A stretch of DNA of 64,000 nucleotides, from positions 19,605 to 83,604 of the forward strand of contig JBAZPX010000004.1 of NCBI GenBank assembly GCA_041645555.1, given 5' to 3'. Under the pieces are notes generated by a model, which worked only from the letters and a program-made list of their open reading frames with translations, made no database searches and was not told the origin of the DNA. This document shows, piece by piece, positions 25,463 through 33,370 of the stretch (positions within the stretch are counted from its first letter, which is position 1; each line of letters begins with the position of its first letter). Position numbers and translations under genes: made by a program. The DNA comes from JAQTRU01 sp041645555. GTDB lineage: Bacteria; Patescibacteriota; Patescibacteriia; Patescibacteriales; JAQTRU01.

Positions 25463-26476
25463 TTATAACGTCGTAATCGGCCGAGACTGGGTAATATAAA
25501 ATTTTCCTTTTTCCAAAGCCCACTCTATATCCTGCGGCTTTTTATAATGCTTTTCAATCTTGGCGCAAAGTTTAGCCAGCTCTATAATTTCCTTACCGGT
25601 TAAAGTCTGCTTGCCCTGGTCCGCTTTCGGAACTTTCTTCCAGATATTTCCGCCCCGCATGTTTTGCACCAGCATTTTTTCCTGCTCGGAGACGTTTATA
25701 TCAGACAAGCTAAAATCCCGTTTATCAATTACATAAGTGTCTGGGGTAATTTGGCCGGAGACGATGGCTTCGCCTAAGCCATACCCGGCTTCAATTACCA
25801 TCTGGTTTCTGTCTTTCGTAATCGGATGGACCGTAAAGCAAATTCCGGAAATTTCCGACTGGACCATTTTCTGAATTACCACGGCCACTGACACTTTCTG
25901 GTCAACCATTTTTTTTTCAAAGCGGTAAAAAATCGCCCGCGGGGTAAAAAGAGACGACCAGCATTTTTTCACGTTGGTAAGCAATCCTTTTTCTTCGGTA
26001 TTAAGATAAGTTTCCAACTCTCCGGCCCAGGAAGCGATAGAAGAATCTTCGGCCGTGGCTGAAGACCTGACGGCCACGTACTTAGCTTTAAGTTTTTTAA
26101 ACTCAGTTGTAATTTCCTTAGCCAGTGGTCCCGGAATCATCGTGTCCTGCATAATATCGCGGATAACGTTTGAAGCCTGGTCAATGGAATTAGTGTCGTC
26201 GTAATTCACTTTGGAAATCTGGGCTTCTATATCCAAGCCGGTTTCAGAGGCCGGAGACTTTGGCGTGTTAACCATGAAATAATCAAAAGCCGGAGCCAAA
26301 ATTACGAATCCAGGTGGAACCGGGTTTGATTTAGCCTGCCCGCCGCCCGCCTGCCGGCGAGGCAGGAAGAGGTGGGTCATTTCCCCTAAAGAAGCGCCTT
26401 TGCCTCCAGCAATCCCAACATTTTTTTTGCTAATTTTAGAGAAATCTTTAATAAATTCCTGTTTTTTCCTTGACAT
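25463..26476 (-). CDS. stand-alone ATP/pyruvate-binding domain of PEP synthase type (PPDK_N)
   Basis: 337 residues covering only the N-terminal ATP-grasp domain of PEP synthase/PPDK/rifampin phosphotransferase. Seen: GGKGASLGEM (24-33), PVPPGF (52-57), RSSATAED (137-144), SGICFTVHP (210-218), EAGYGLGEAIVSGQ (229-242) and DIEWA...QSRPIT (316-335). The swivel domain and PEP-binding TIM barrel of the usual 800-residue enzyme are absent, although the ATP site is intact. Residues 38-48 (PRRQAGGGQA) come from a palindromic DNA insert. Swivel domains are found on neighbouring genes on the same strand, so a split phosphotransfer enzyme is likely. Its start codon overlaps the -35 box of the divergent phosphatase promoter. 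Confidence 0.9.
   Translation of the reverse strand: MSRKKQEFIKDFSKISKKNVGIAGGKGASLGEMTHLFLPRRQAGGGQAKSNPVPPGFVILAPAFDYFMVNTPKSPASETGLDIEAQISKVNYDDTNSIDQASNVIRDIMQDTMIPGPLAKEITTEFKKLKAKYVAVRSSATAEDSSIASWAGELETYLNTEEKGLLTNVKKCWSSLFTPRAIFYRFEKKMVDQKVSVAVVIQKMVQSEISGICFTVHPITKDRNQMVIEAGYGLGEAIVSGQITPDTYVIDKRDFSLSDINVSEQEKMLVQNMRGGNIWKKVPKADQGKQTLTGKEIIELAKLCAKIEKHYKKPQDIEWALEKGKFYITQSRPITTL
26335..26366. repeat. palindromic insert inside the ATP-domain gene
   Basis: A 32-bp GC-rich segment (CCTGCC at one end, GGCAGG at the other, with inner palindromes) falls in frame between the GEM and PVPPGF motifs, where related proteins have a short loop. Confidence 0.65.
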
Positions 26477-26498
26477 AATGTTTAAAGTATGATATGAT
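26470..26498 (+). promoter_or_regulatory. near-consensus sigma-70 promoter (copy 2)
   Basis: TTGACA, a 17-bp spacer and TATGAT, identical to copy 1 at 24529. It overlaps the first codons of the divergent ATP-domain gene, so the two units could interfere. Confidence 0.85.
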
Positions 26499-26610
26499 TA
26501 AATATTAGTATATTTTGTTTTTTACAATTCGCAATCGTAATAATAGCAACAAAACCAGTAGCAAAAACCACAACCGCTGGTAAATTGCCGGCAAAACCAA
26601 GGAGGAAACC

Positions 26611-27168
26611 TTGAAGAAGAGACTGCAAATTCGTAGACACACCGACAAGAACGGCGAGCAGGCCAGCCAGGCCGGACTTGGCCGTTTCCGCCACGAAAAT
26701 CTCGTCGACGCTCCCAAAACCGTCACCGATGTTTTCTGTGGCTCCCATCTCAGCCGAACCGCCCAGACCGCCCTCGGTGCCTGTTGCGCCAACGGCATCA
26801 AGGCCTGTGTCCATGAAGCCGATCCGAGATTCGGCACCTCCGAGATGTTCGACGGCTGGAAAGCCAGAGGGCTCCTCGACAAAGTCAAGGCAGCCGGAAG
26901 CCTGTACGCCGCGCTCCTGCTGATTCTCGACGAGAAGGAACTCGACCTGGTTCGGACCGCCCTCAAGAACGCGACCGAAGAGGCCTTCTGCAAGATCGAA
27001 GATGATGGACACGGGCTCATCTTCCACCATTCGCCCTTGGTGGAACTGACCGCCACGATCTTCGGCTATCCCGCCGAAACCCTCAAGCTCGCTTCCTGCG
27101 AGGGGATCATGCTTGAACAGGACGATGACGGCGACATCACCGTCACCGGAATCCTTTACGCCGCCTGA
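26611..27168 (+). CDS. histidine phosphatase superfamily protein (SixA/phosphoglycerate-mutase fold)
   Basis: 185 residues, TTG start after AAGGAGGAAACC. Features of the superfamily: an RRHTDKNGEQASQAGL start (RH-x nucleophile motif, then SxxG), FCGSHLSRTAQTAL (S-x-x-x-R-x-x-QT) and GHGLIFHHSPLVELTATIFG with the second catalytic His. SixA members remove phosphate from phosphohistidine; others act on sugar phosphates. The gene is much richer in G+C than its surroundings. It has its own consensus promoter and a strong terminator and sits among genes for phosphohistidine swivel domains. A role in dephosphorylating those domains is inference. Confidence 0.72.
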   Translation: MKKRLQIRRHTDKNGEQASQAGLGRFRHENLVDAPKTVTDVFCGSHLSRTAQTALGACCANGIKACVHEADPRFGTSEMFDGWKARGLLDKVKAAGSLYAALLLILDEKELDLVRTALKNATEEAFCKIEDDGHGLIFHHSPLVELTATIFGYPAETLKLASCEGIMLEQDDDGDITVTGILYAA

Positions 27169-27190
27169 TCCCTCGGCACAACATCATGAA

Positions 27191-27236
27191 GACCGATTCT
27201 TCTAAGCAAGAAACATTTGCTTTAGGAGACTCGGTC
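27191..27236 (+). terminator. rho-independent terminator
   Basis: An imperfect long stem (GACCGA/TCGGTC outer, AGCAAG and TTTGCTTT inner) followed by a run of eight or more T. The loop region resembles that of the terminator at 25395, in line with duplication of the whole unit. Confidence 0.85.
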
Positions 27237-27255
27237 CTTTTTTTTTATCCAAACA

Positions 27256-27761
27256 CCGCACCTCACCCCCCGTCCAAACTACCTCACCCCCGACCCCTCC
27301 CCTAGTCAGGGGAGGGGGAATTAAATAAATCTTTTCTGATTTTATTTAAAACTGCTTCTATATTATTCTCAACTTCTTTATTTTTAAATCTTATAATTTT
27401 ATAGCCGGCTTGCTTTAAGATATCTTCTCTAATTAAGTCCACTTCTTTTATCTCCCTTTTATTATGAACTCCGCCGTCAATTTCTATTATCAATCTTTTT
27501 TGGGGACAATAAAAATCAATAATAAAATTATAAACTCCCAAAACCAATGGCTCCTGCCGCCTAAATCTAAAGCCTAATTTTCCATCCCCTAGTTCTCTCC
27601 AAAGTATTTTTTCGGCTTTGGTCATATCCTGCCGAAGCGCTTTAGCTATATATAATATTTTTGTATTTCCCGACATATAGATATCATCTCCCCCGGCCCC
27701 TCTCCTGACTAGGAGAGGGGAAGCGATCCGCCAGCTGGCGGAGAGACGGGGTGAGGTGCGG
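27256..27761. mobile_element. 506-bp cassette: DUF559 gene with terminal inverted repeats
   Basis: Perfect 14-bp inverted repeats CCGCACCTCACCCC (27256-27269 and, inverted, 27748-27761) bound the segment. Just inside each end lies a self-complementary GAGAGGGG/CCCCTCCC-type palindrome, and the right end also holds TCCGCCAGCTGGCGGA, which recurs near 48390. The only gene inside is the DUF559 gene. The cassette ends 10 bp from the stop of the HAD-swivel gene. It resembles a MITE carrying one gene; no target duplication was established. Confidence 0.65.
27302..27676 (-). CDS. DUF559 domain protein (Vsr-like endonuclease fold)
   Basis: 124 residues from the ATG at 27676 (MSGNTKIL). The open frame extends upstream to 27802, but that part is repeat DNA. 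Family features: ALRQDMTKAEKILWRELG, FRRQEPLVLGVYNFIIDFYCPQKRLIIEIDGGVH (the D...EID catalytic pair) and GYKIIRFKNKEV. DUF559 proteins have a Vsr/PD-(D/E)XK-like fold and are often found in mobile cassettes. Full domain length. It lies inside terminal inverted repeats. Confidence 0.88.
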   Translation of the reverse strand: MSGNTKILYIAKALRQDMTKAEKILWRELGDGKLGFRFRRQEPLVLGVYNFIIDFYCPQKRLIIEIDGGVHNKREIKEVDLIREDILKQAGYKIIRFKNKEVENNIEAVLNKIRKDLFNSPSPD

Positions 27762-27770
27762 GCCGTAAAA

Positions 27771-28706
27771 TCACCCAACAATCGAAATTTTCGTTCCATC
27801 AATCACAACCTCATCTCCATTTTTTAAAATCTTAGTCGCATTTTTAACGTTCACCAGGCAGGGTTTTTTTGCCTCCCGCGCCAAAGTCGCGACGTGGCAG
27901 GTCAAACTTCCTCTTTCTATAATAAAGCCAGAGATATGGCTGCGCAAGGTCGGCAATAATTTCATATCTGAATCAGGCAAAACTACAATATCTCCTTTAA
28001 CAACTTTATTTTTATCTTTAGCGGTTTTTATAATTCTAACTTTGCCTTTGGCCTTGCCGGGTGCGGCCAAAACTCCGGATAACTCTTTAAAAGGACTAGC
28101 CCTTAATTCTTTCTCCAATTCTTTTTTCATATTTTTAAAATCTTTTATTAAAATGGTTTTTATGCCCATTCTTTTAGCGTCAATCAAATTACTCTCATTA
28201 TCATCTATATAAATTACTTCTTCCGGTTTTACCTTAAACCTTTTTAAGACTAACCTCAAGGTCTCTTCGCTCGCTTTAGGCAAATTAAGCTCCCAGGTAT
28301 TGATAATATTTTTAAATATTTTTTTTAAACCAAATTTTTTTGTTACGTCCGCCAGCTGGCTGCGGGTATTTTTGGAAAGAAGCAAGGTCTTATAACCCCC
28401 TTTATTAAGCTCCCGATTTAATTTAACCGTTTCTTTATTAAGTTTCATTAAGCTATAATGCAATTTTTTAATTTCCGGCAGAGAAATCGGCAATTTAAAA
28501 TAATCAATCGGTTCAAGCCAGGCTTGTTTCTGCGTGATCTTCCTGGTGGCAGCTAAATTCATATATTTATGATAAAAAACCTTGTGGTAATCCTGCCAGC
28601 GGCCGCCGAATTCCTTAGCCAAAGCTTTGGCGGTATTGGGATAACCCTCATTTAAAACTAAACCATAGCAATCAAAAATAATAAGCTTTATTTTATTCTT
28701 TCCCAT
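27771..28706 (-). CDS. HAD-like hydrolase fused to a phosphohistidine swivel domain
   Basis: 311 residues. The N-terminal part (about 5-195) is HAD-like: nucleophile motif IIFDCYGLVL, LLLSKNT (motif II), and VIYIDDNESNLIDAKRMG (motif IV). The C-terminal part (about 210-311) is a PEP-utilising mobile domain with GSLTCHVATLARE and candidate phospho-His 271. I know no standard enzyme with this pairing. Together they could move phosphate on to a HAD substrate or remove it. The gene starts 2 bp after the stop of the 517-residue swivel protein, so the two are co-transcribed. Confidence 0.8.
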   Translation of the reverse strand: MGKNKIKLIIFDCYGLVLNEGYPNTAKALAKEFGGRWQDYHKVFYHKYMNLAATRKITQKQAWLEPIDYFKLPISLPEIKKLHYSLMKLNKETVKLNRELNKGGYKTLLLSKNTRSQLADVTKKFGLKKIFKNIINTWELNLPKASEETLRLVLKRFKVKPEEVIYIDDNESNLIDAKRMGIKTILIKDFKNMKKELEKELRASPFKELSGVLAAPGKAKGKVRIIKTAKDKNKVVKGDIVVLPDSDMKLLPTLRSHISGFIIERGSLTCHVATLAREAKKPCLVNVKNATKILKNGDEVVIDGTKISIVG

Positions 28707-28708
28707 AA

Positions 28709-30262
28709 TTATTTAATAATTCTTACTAAACCCTTGTCCGCGTCCACCTCTACCCTATCTCCATCTTTTAAAACTTTAGTGGCGATTTTCGTCCCGACCA
28801 CGCAGGGAATTTTTAATTCCCGAGCCACAATCGCCGCGTGGCAGGTCAAGCCGCCGATATTAGTGACAATGGCCGCGGCTTTTTTCATAGCCGGCACCAA
28901 GGCCGGATAAGTGGTTTCCGAAAGCATAATGTCCCCTGGCTTCATTTTCGGCATATCTTCAATCGTTTCTATAATTTTTACTATTCCCCGGGCTTTGCCA
29001 GGAGAAGCGGTCTGGCCGGAAAGCTCATTAACTTTCTTAATTTTTTCTTTCTCCCACTTCGTCTTTTTTAAAAAATCATGCGCCCTTTTCCCGGAATAAA
29101 CATAAACTTTTTTCCAGGTGCCGTGCATAACAGAAAATTTAGGTCTTTCGTCCAGGTCCCTGGTGTTAAATTTACCAGCCAGGAGCGCTTCCCCAAACTC
29201 TTCCCTGGTCATAAATTCCGCCTGCTTGTAGCTTATAAACAACCGCCGGGCAATTTCTTTAACAAACTGGTTGGCCACATAAGCGCCAAAATACATGCAA
29301 TCCTTGCGGTAAGCTTTCAGCCAGACAATATAGCGGGCCTCCCTAAAAAGTTCTTCGCGCTTGGCATCAAATTTTAATTTAGCCAGAAAATTTTTCTGCT
29401 CTTTTTTTAGCTTGCTATATTTAACTTCTGATTCTTTAAGATACTCTCTAGTTTTTCCTTCCCGAATAAGGCCTCGCCAAACCTCAAGGAAATAATCAAA
29501 TTCCAAAATCGGCCCGCGATAATTATAATGAAGCCAAAACCATTTTTTCTGATGATTTTCTATCTTTTTAAATAAAGCTGGTTTTTGCTTTTTAAGCTCC
29601 TTCTCTATTTTAAAAACGTCATCATTCTTCTTAAAAGTCAGAGCGGCTTTTTTATCTTTAGAAATTTCATAAGCCATTTTTAGGCTTTCCTGATTTTCAA
29701 TTTCTACAAAACTGGGGCGTAAGGGCGTGGTAACAAGAGGAAAAACGCTGGACGGCTCAAGCTTTAATTTATCTTTTTTAATTTTGTCTTTTAAATAATT
29801 AAAAAGGTAATTGGAAAATAACTGGTAATCGGCATCAATCAGCCAGGTCGTGGCCTGGCCGAAGCCGTGGCTTCTGATCTGCAATTCAAGCAACCGGTCA
29901 AATTTTTTTATCAACTGTGCGTCGGATAATTTTTTTAAATTAAAATTCAATAAAGATTTAGAAAAAAGCAAATATTCTTTGGCAAAAATTTCCACATTCC
30001 TATTCATCTTTGCCAGCCAGGGCAAATCCGTTGTCGCTTTGAAAAAAATATTTTTTACCATTTTATCAAATTCTCTCCGCACGTAACAAAGATTAAAAAC
30101 CCCGTCTCTTATCACCCAAATTAGCTGCTTGAGAGCGTCTCCCAACCCTTGTTGCTTCAAACGTCTGCCATAATCAATAAAAACATTATAGGTCATAATA
30201 TAATTAGCATCCGGAATTCTTTCCGCCACAAACCAGATGGTTTGTTTCTTGTTTTTTGCCAT
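28709..30262 (-). CDS. helical-domain plus phosphohistidine swivel-domain protein
   Basis: 517 residues. Residues 1 to about 410 form a mostly helical module without a named family, with conserved-looking blocks RYIVWLKAYRKDCMYFGAY and RRLFISYKQAEFMTREEF that recur in the 30272 protein. Residues about 420-517 are the PEP-utilising mobile domain: GGLTCHAAIVARELKIPCVVGT, phospho-His 475. In rifampin phosphotransferase a helical substrate-binding domain is likewise followed by the swivel, but there the ATP domain is on the same chain. Here a separate ATP domain is encoded nearby. The substrate is unknown. Confidence 0.8.
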   Translation of the reverse strand: MAKNKKQTIWFVAERIPDANYIMTYNVFIDYGRRLKQQGLGDALKQLIWVIRDGVFNLCYVRREFDKMVKNIFFKATTDLPWLAKMNRNVEIFAKEYLLFSKSLLNFNLKKLSDAQLIKKFDRLLELQIRSHGFGQATTWLIDADYQLFSNYLFNYLKDKIKKDKLKLEPSSVFPLVTTPLRPSFVEIENQESLKMAYEISKDKKAALTFKKNDDVFKIEKELKKQKPALFKKIENHQKKWFWLHYNYRGPILEFDYFLEVWRGLIREGKTREYLKESEVKYSKLKKEQKNFLAKLKFDAKREELFREARYIVWLKAYRKDCMYFGAYVANQFVKEIARRLFISYKQAEFMTREEFGEALLAGKFNTRDLDERPKFSVMHGTWKKVYVYSGKRAHDFLKKTKWEKEKIKKVNELSGQTASPGKARGIVKIIETIEDMPKMKPGDIMLSETTYPALVPAMKKAAAIVTNIGGLTCHAAIVARELKIPCVVGTKIATKVLKDGDRVEVDADKGLVRIIK

Positions 30263-30271
30263 ATCAAAAAA

Positions 30272-32185
30272 TTAACTCTTTTTTAATATTTTTACTAAGC
30301 CCTTATCCGCATCCACCTCTACTATATCCCCATCTTTTAAAACTTTAGTGGCGATTTTCGTGCCGATAACGCAGGGGGTATTTATCTCCCGGGCGACAAT
30401 CGCGGCGTGCGAAGTTACTCCGCCCTGGTCTGTGACAAAAGCCGCGGCTTTTTTCATGGCCGGCAATAAATCCGGCTGGGTGGAGATGGAAACTAAAATA
30501 TCTCCCGGTTTCATCTTCCCCATATCACGAATTACATTTATAATTCGAACCACTCCTTTGGCATACCCCCTGGCCCCGCATTGGCCCTTTATTTCCGAGA
30601 CCTCCTTTATTTCATCTGGCTCTATATATTTTACTATTTTTTTGGCCTCCTCGCCACTATAGAAAAGATGCTCACCCTTAGCCGTGTAATAAACGGAAAA
30701 GTTAACTCTTTTTTTTATCTCTCCTTTATCTAAAACACCGCTAAATAAACCGTTATAAATTTCTTCGCTGGTCATGAACTTTACCTCCTTTAAGGAGAGA
30801 CCCAGGCGCCGGCCAATTTCGGAAAGCACCGGCACCATCCGATAAATAGCAAAAATCTGGGCATAGCGCCGATAAATTTTTGTTACCATAAACTCGCCCC
30901 AGGCGTTAAAAAATTTCAGGAGCCGGCCTTCTATTTTTAATTTTTTAATCAGCAATTCCCGCTCGAGCCAGTCCTTTTTCCGTTTAGCCTCGCTTTCCTT
31001 AAATGCCTTGGCCAAATTATTATTATTGCTGACCAACCTCACTAAAGCTTTTAAATAATGCTCGAGGCTATAAATGCCCTGCTCTTCGGTAAAGAGAAAT
31101 TTAGTATAAAAATATTTAGTATAATGGCTTTCCAAATCGTCTAATATGTCCTTTCTGATTTTGCCTTTCAACTGCCTTACTTTTTCTTCAAATTTCTCTT
31201 CGTATTCGGGGCTGTGGGCGTATAAATCGAATTTCTTTACTTCCTCGTCCTTGAATCTTTTAAAAAGTTCCCTGAATAAATTAAGCTGCTTTTTATCTTC
31301 CTGAATTTTGATGCCTATTTTTATAAGATCATTTTCTTCTATCGCGAGCAAAGATAATTTTTCCGGCTGGGCAAGAATTACTAAGCTCTGGCCGATATTT
31401 TTTTCCGATACCCCCAGGCCGGTTAAGATTTTTTCTCCCCGGCCGGTTAAATTATTAGAAAACATATCCGCTGCGACCGGAATCCAGCCCCATTGGTAAT
31501 ATTCGGTATGGATGTCTTCATGGCCCTTATACAAATTCCAAAGCTCCTTATCGGATAATTTTCCCAAATTATCTTCGGGCAGTTTAGAAACATACTGCCG
31601 GAGCTTATCAGAATGATTGACAATTTCTTTATTGACCTTGTCCATAAAATCCTGATCGCTCTCGAATTTATCAACCAGATGCTCCCCCACTTCATAAGCG
31701 TCTTTTTTATCATAATAAAACCAGAGATTGTATTTCTTATGGACCGAGACCACTTTTTTATAAGCCCGGCCGCCCGGAGAAGCAAATTCATCCACGAAAC
31801 AGTTGGCAAATATTTGGTAAAAAAACGGGTCAGTATTCTTTAATTCTTCGGCCAGCAGCCACTCGGTCTCAAATTTACTTTTTGAGTCACCGGCCCTGTT
31901 TTTATTAAATAAATTTATCAGCTCTTTCGCGGAGTTAAAATTAGAATTTAGGCCATAATATTTTTTATTGCCTTTGCTAATTACTTTTATTACTTCCTCT
32001 CGGGCTAATTTCGTAAGCTCCCTGGTAATATTAGCCGGGTCTTTGCTTAACTTTGAGGCAATCTCTGATAAATAAAAAGTCTTGCCTTGATTTTGGGTTA
32101 ATAAATCAAGGATTTCGTAAGAAGTTTTGGATTTAAATAAATTTTTCATATTAATTCGGATGAGCGCAATTTGTAGAATGCGCAT
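30272..32185 (-). CDS. winged-helix, helical and phosphohistidine swivel fusion protein
   Basis: 637 residues; a second in-frame ATG at 32149 would remove 12 poorly conserved residues. The N-terminal part (about 14-78) is a winged helix of ArsR/MarR type (FYLSEIASKLSKDPANITRELTKLAREEVI, then the wing KGNKKYYGLN). The middle (about 85-540) is helical and shares RRLGLSLKEVKFMTSEEIYNGL with its neighbours. The C-terminal swivel domain has GGVTSHAAIVARE, phospho-His 593. DNA binding controlled by the phosphorylation state would be an obvious model but is inference. It is the first gene of a tight three-gene unit (spacers of 9 and 2 bp). Confidence 0.8.
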   Translation of the reverse strand: MRILQIALIRINMKNLFKSKTSYEILDLLTQNQGKTFYLSEIASKLSKDPANITRELTKLAREEVIKVISKGNKKYYGLNSNFNSAKELINLFNKNRAGDSKSKFETEWLLAEELKNTDPFFYQIFANCFVDEFASPGGRAYKKVVSVHKKYNLWFYYDKKDAYEVGEHLVDKFESDQDFMDKVNKEIVNHSDKLRQYVSKLPEDNLGKLSDKELWNLYKGHEDIHTEYYQWGWIPVAADMFSNNLTGRGEKILTGLGVSEKNIGQSLVILAQPEKLSLLAIEENDLIKIGIKIQEDKKQLNLFRELFKRFKDEEVKKFDLYAHSPEYEEKFEEKVRQLKGKIRKDILDDLESHYTKYFYTKFLFTEEQGIYSLEHYLKALVRLVSNNNNLAKAFKESEAKRKKDWLERELLIKKLKIEGRLLKFFNAWGEFMVTKIYRRYAQIFAIYRMVPVLSEIGRRLGLSLKEVKFMTSEEIYNGLFSGVLDKGEIKKRVNFSVYYTAKGEHLFYSGEEAKKIVKYIEPDEIKEVSEIKGQCGARGYAKGVVRIINVIRDMGKMKPGDILVSISTQPDLLPAMKKAAAFVTDQGGVTSHAAIVAREINTPCVIGTKIATKVLKDGDIVEVDADKGLVKILKKS

Positions 32186-32369
32186 TTAATACTTATTTTT
32201 GTTTAATAAACAATAATTTTTGTCTATTAAACATAATACCTCTCTTCTCGCCTAAATGTCAAGACCGAAAAAGGAACTTGACTTCTATTAAAGATTAAGT
32301 TAATATCAAACTATTAAATCATTAAAGGCAGTCTATATTTCTAGCTCTCTAGGAAGCTGCAAAATAATT

Positions 32370-32750
32370 ATGTTGATAATAAGATTATCAAGAATCGGAA
32401 AAAAGAATAAGCCGATGTATCGCTTAATAATATCGGAAAAGAGCCGCGATTTATACGGCCAGTCTTTAGAAATTCTGGGCTCTTATAACCCCCATAGCAA
32501 GGAATTACAAGCCAAGGCGGAAAGAATAAACTATTGGCTGGGTAAAGGCGCCGGCATGTCTCCCACAGTTAATAATCTCCTAATTGAAAAGGGGATAATT
32601 AAAGGTGAAAAAATCAAAGCTTCTAAAGCCGGGAAAAAGGGCGAGGCAGCCCCGGTTGCGGCTCAAACACCAAAAGAAATTAAGGAAGTAAAACCAGCAG
32701 AGGTAGAGGTGAAAGAAGAAAAGGGAACCGAGCCGGAAAAGACTGAATAA
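32370..32750 (+). CDS. rpsP: 30S ribosomal protein S16 with charged C-terminal tail
   Basis: 126 residues. The first 80 match S16 (LIIRLSRIGKKNKPMYRLIISEKSRD, LEILGSYNP, YWLGKGAGMSPTVNNLLIEKGII). A further 45 residues are an Ala/Pro/Lys/Glu-rich tail ending EPEKTE, beyond the usual 80-90 residues. Order rpsP-khpA-trmD matches many bacteria, with rimM absent. Confidence 0.96.
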   Translation: MLIIRLSRIGKKNKPMYRLIISEKSRDLYGQSLEILGSYNPHSKELQAKAERINYWLGKGAGMSPTVNNLLIEKGIIKGEKIKASKAGKKGEAAPVAAQTPKEIKEVKPAEVEVKEEKGTEPEKTE

Positions 32751-32761
32751 GTAAACACCTA

Positions 32762-32789
32762 TTGACAAATGTTTATAATGTGTTATAAT
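32762..32789 (+). promoter_or_regulatory. consensus promoter and long leader before khpA
   Basis: TTGACA, a 16-bp spacer and TATAAT. The transcript would have a leader of about 220 nt before the khpA ATG. The leader contains several small hairpins (CTTTC AAG GAAAG-like near 32837, CCCGCA/TGCGGG near 32955) and an in-frame open stretch from 32907. Confidence 0.75.
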
Positions 32790-33017
32790 AGTAATATCCT
32801 AGAACTTGCTGAATTTATATAAGGTCCCACATCTTTCAAGAAAGATACGGGGCAAGCAAGCAGTAATAATTAACCGTGAGCTCTTTCAAATCTGACAGAT
32901 ACAAAAATGCGAGTTAATATCATTTACAGAGATTCAGTCTCTGCATTCGCATGTCCCGCATTTGTAGTGCGGGTTGCCGAAGGCAATAACGTCAATTTGG
33001 AAGAAAAAGAAAAAACT

Positions 33018-33353
33018 ATGGCGAAAGTTGAACAAGACAAGGAGTTCTTGGAAATGATCGTAAAAACCATTGTCTCCAACCCTGACAAGGTAAAAGTGGA
33101 AAGGACAGTGGACGAAATGGGCGTTCTTTTGACCTTAAAAGTTGACCCGTCTGACATGGGTTACGTAATAGGTCGAAAAGGACAAACCGCTCAAGCAGTT
33201 AGAACTCTCTTAAAGATTGTCGGAGCTAAAAACAACGCTCGGGTCAATTTAAAAATTTTTGACCCAGAAGGAGCTCAAAGGCCAGCGGGTGGCAGAAGGG
33301 ATTCCAGAAGCGCTGACATTGATACTTCATCTGTTGATGATTTAAAAATCTAA
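33018..33353 (+). CDS. khpA: KH-domain RNA-binding protein KhpA
   Basis: 111 residues from MAKVEQDKEF; the open frame extends upstream to 32907, but that part is not like the family. The single KH domain carries VDPSDMGYVIGRKGQTAQAVRTLLKIVGAK with the GxxG loop GRKG. KhpA, usually with KhpB/Jag, binds RNA and affects cell division and envelope growth. The C-terminal 25 residues are Arg/Ser/Asp-rich, an extension over the usual 75-80. It is followed by a clear terminator. Confidence 0.92.
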   Translation: MAKVEQDKEFLEMIVKTIVSNPDKVKVERTVDEMGVLLTLKVDPSDMGYVIGRKGQTAQAVRTLLKIVGAKNNARVNLKIFDPEGAQRPAGGRRDSRSADIDTSSVDDLKI

Positions 33354-33370
33354 AACAAAATTAGATAGAT

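Noticed and set aside
32907..33017. Longer KhpA start at 32907
   Set aside because: The extra 37 residues are unlike KhpA and overlap hairpins of the leader.
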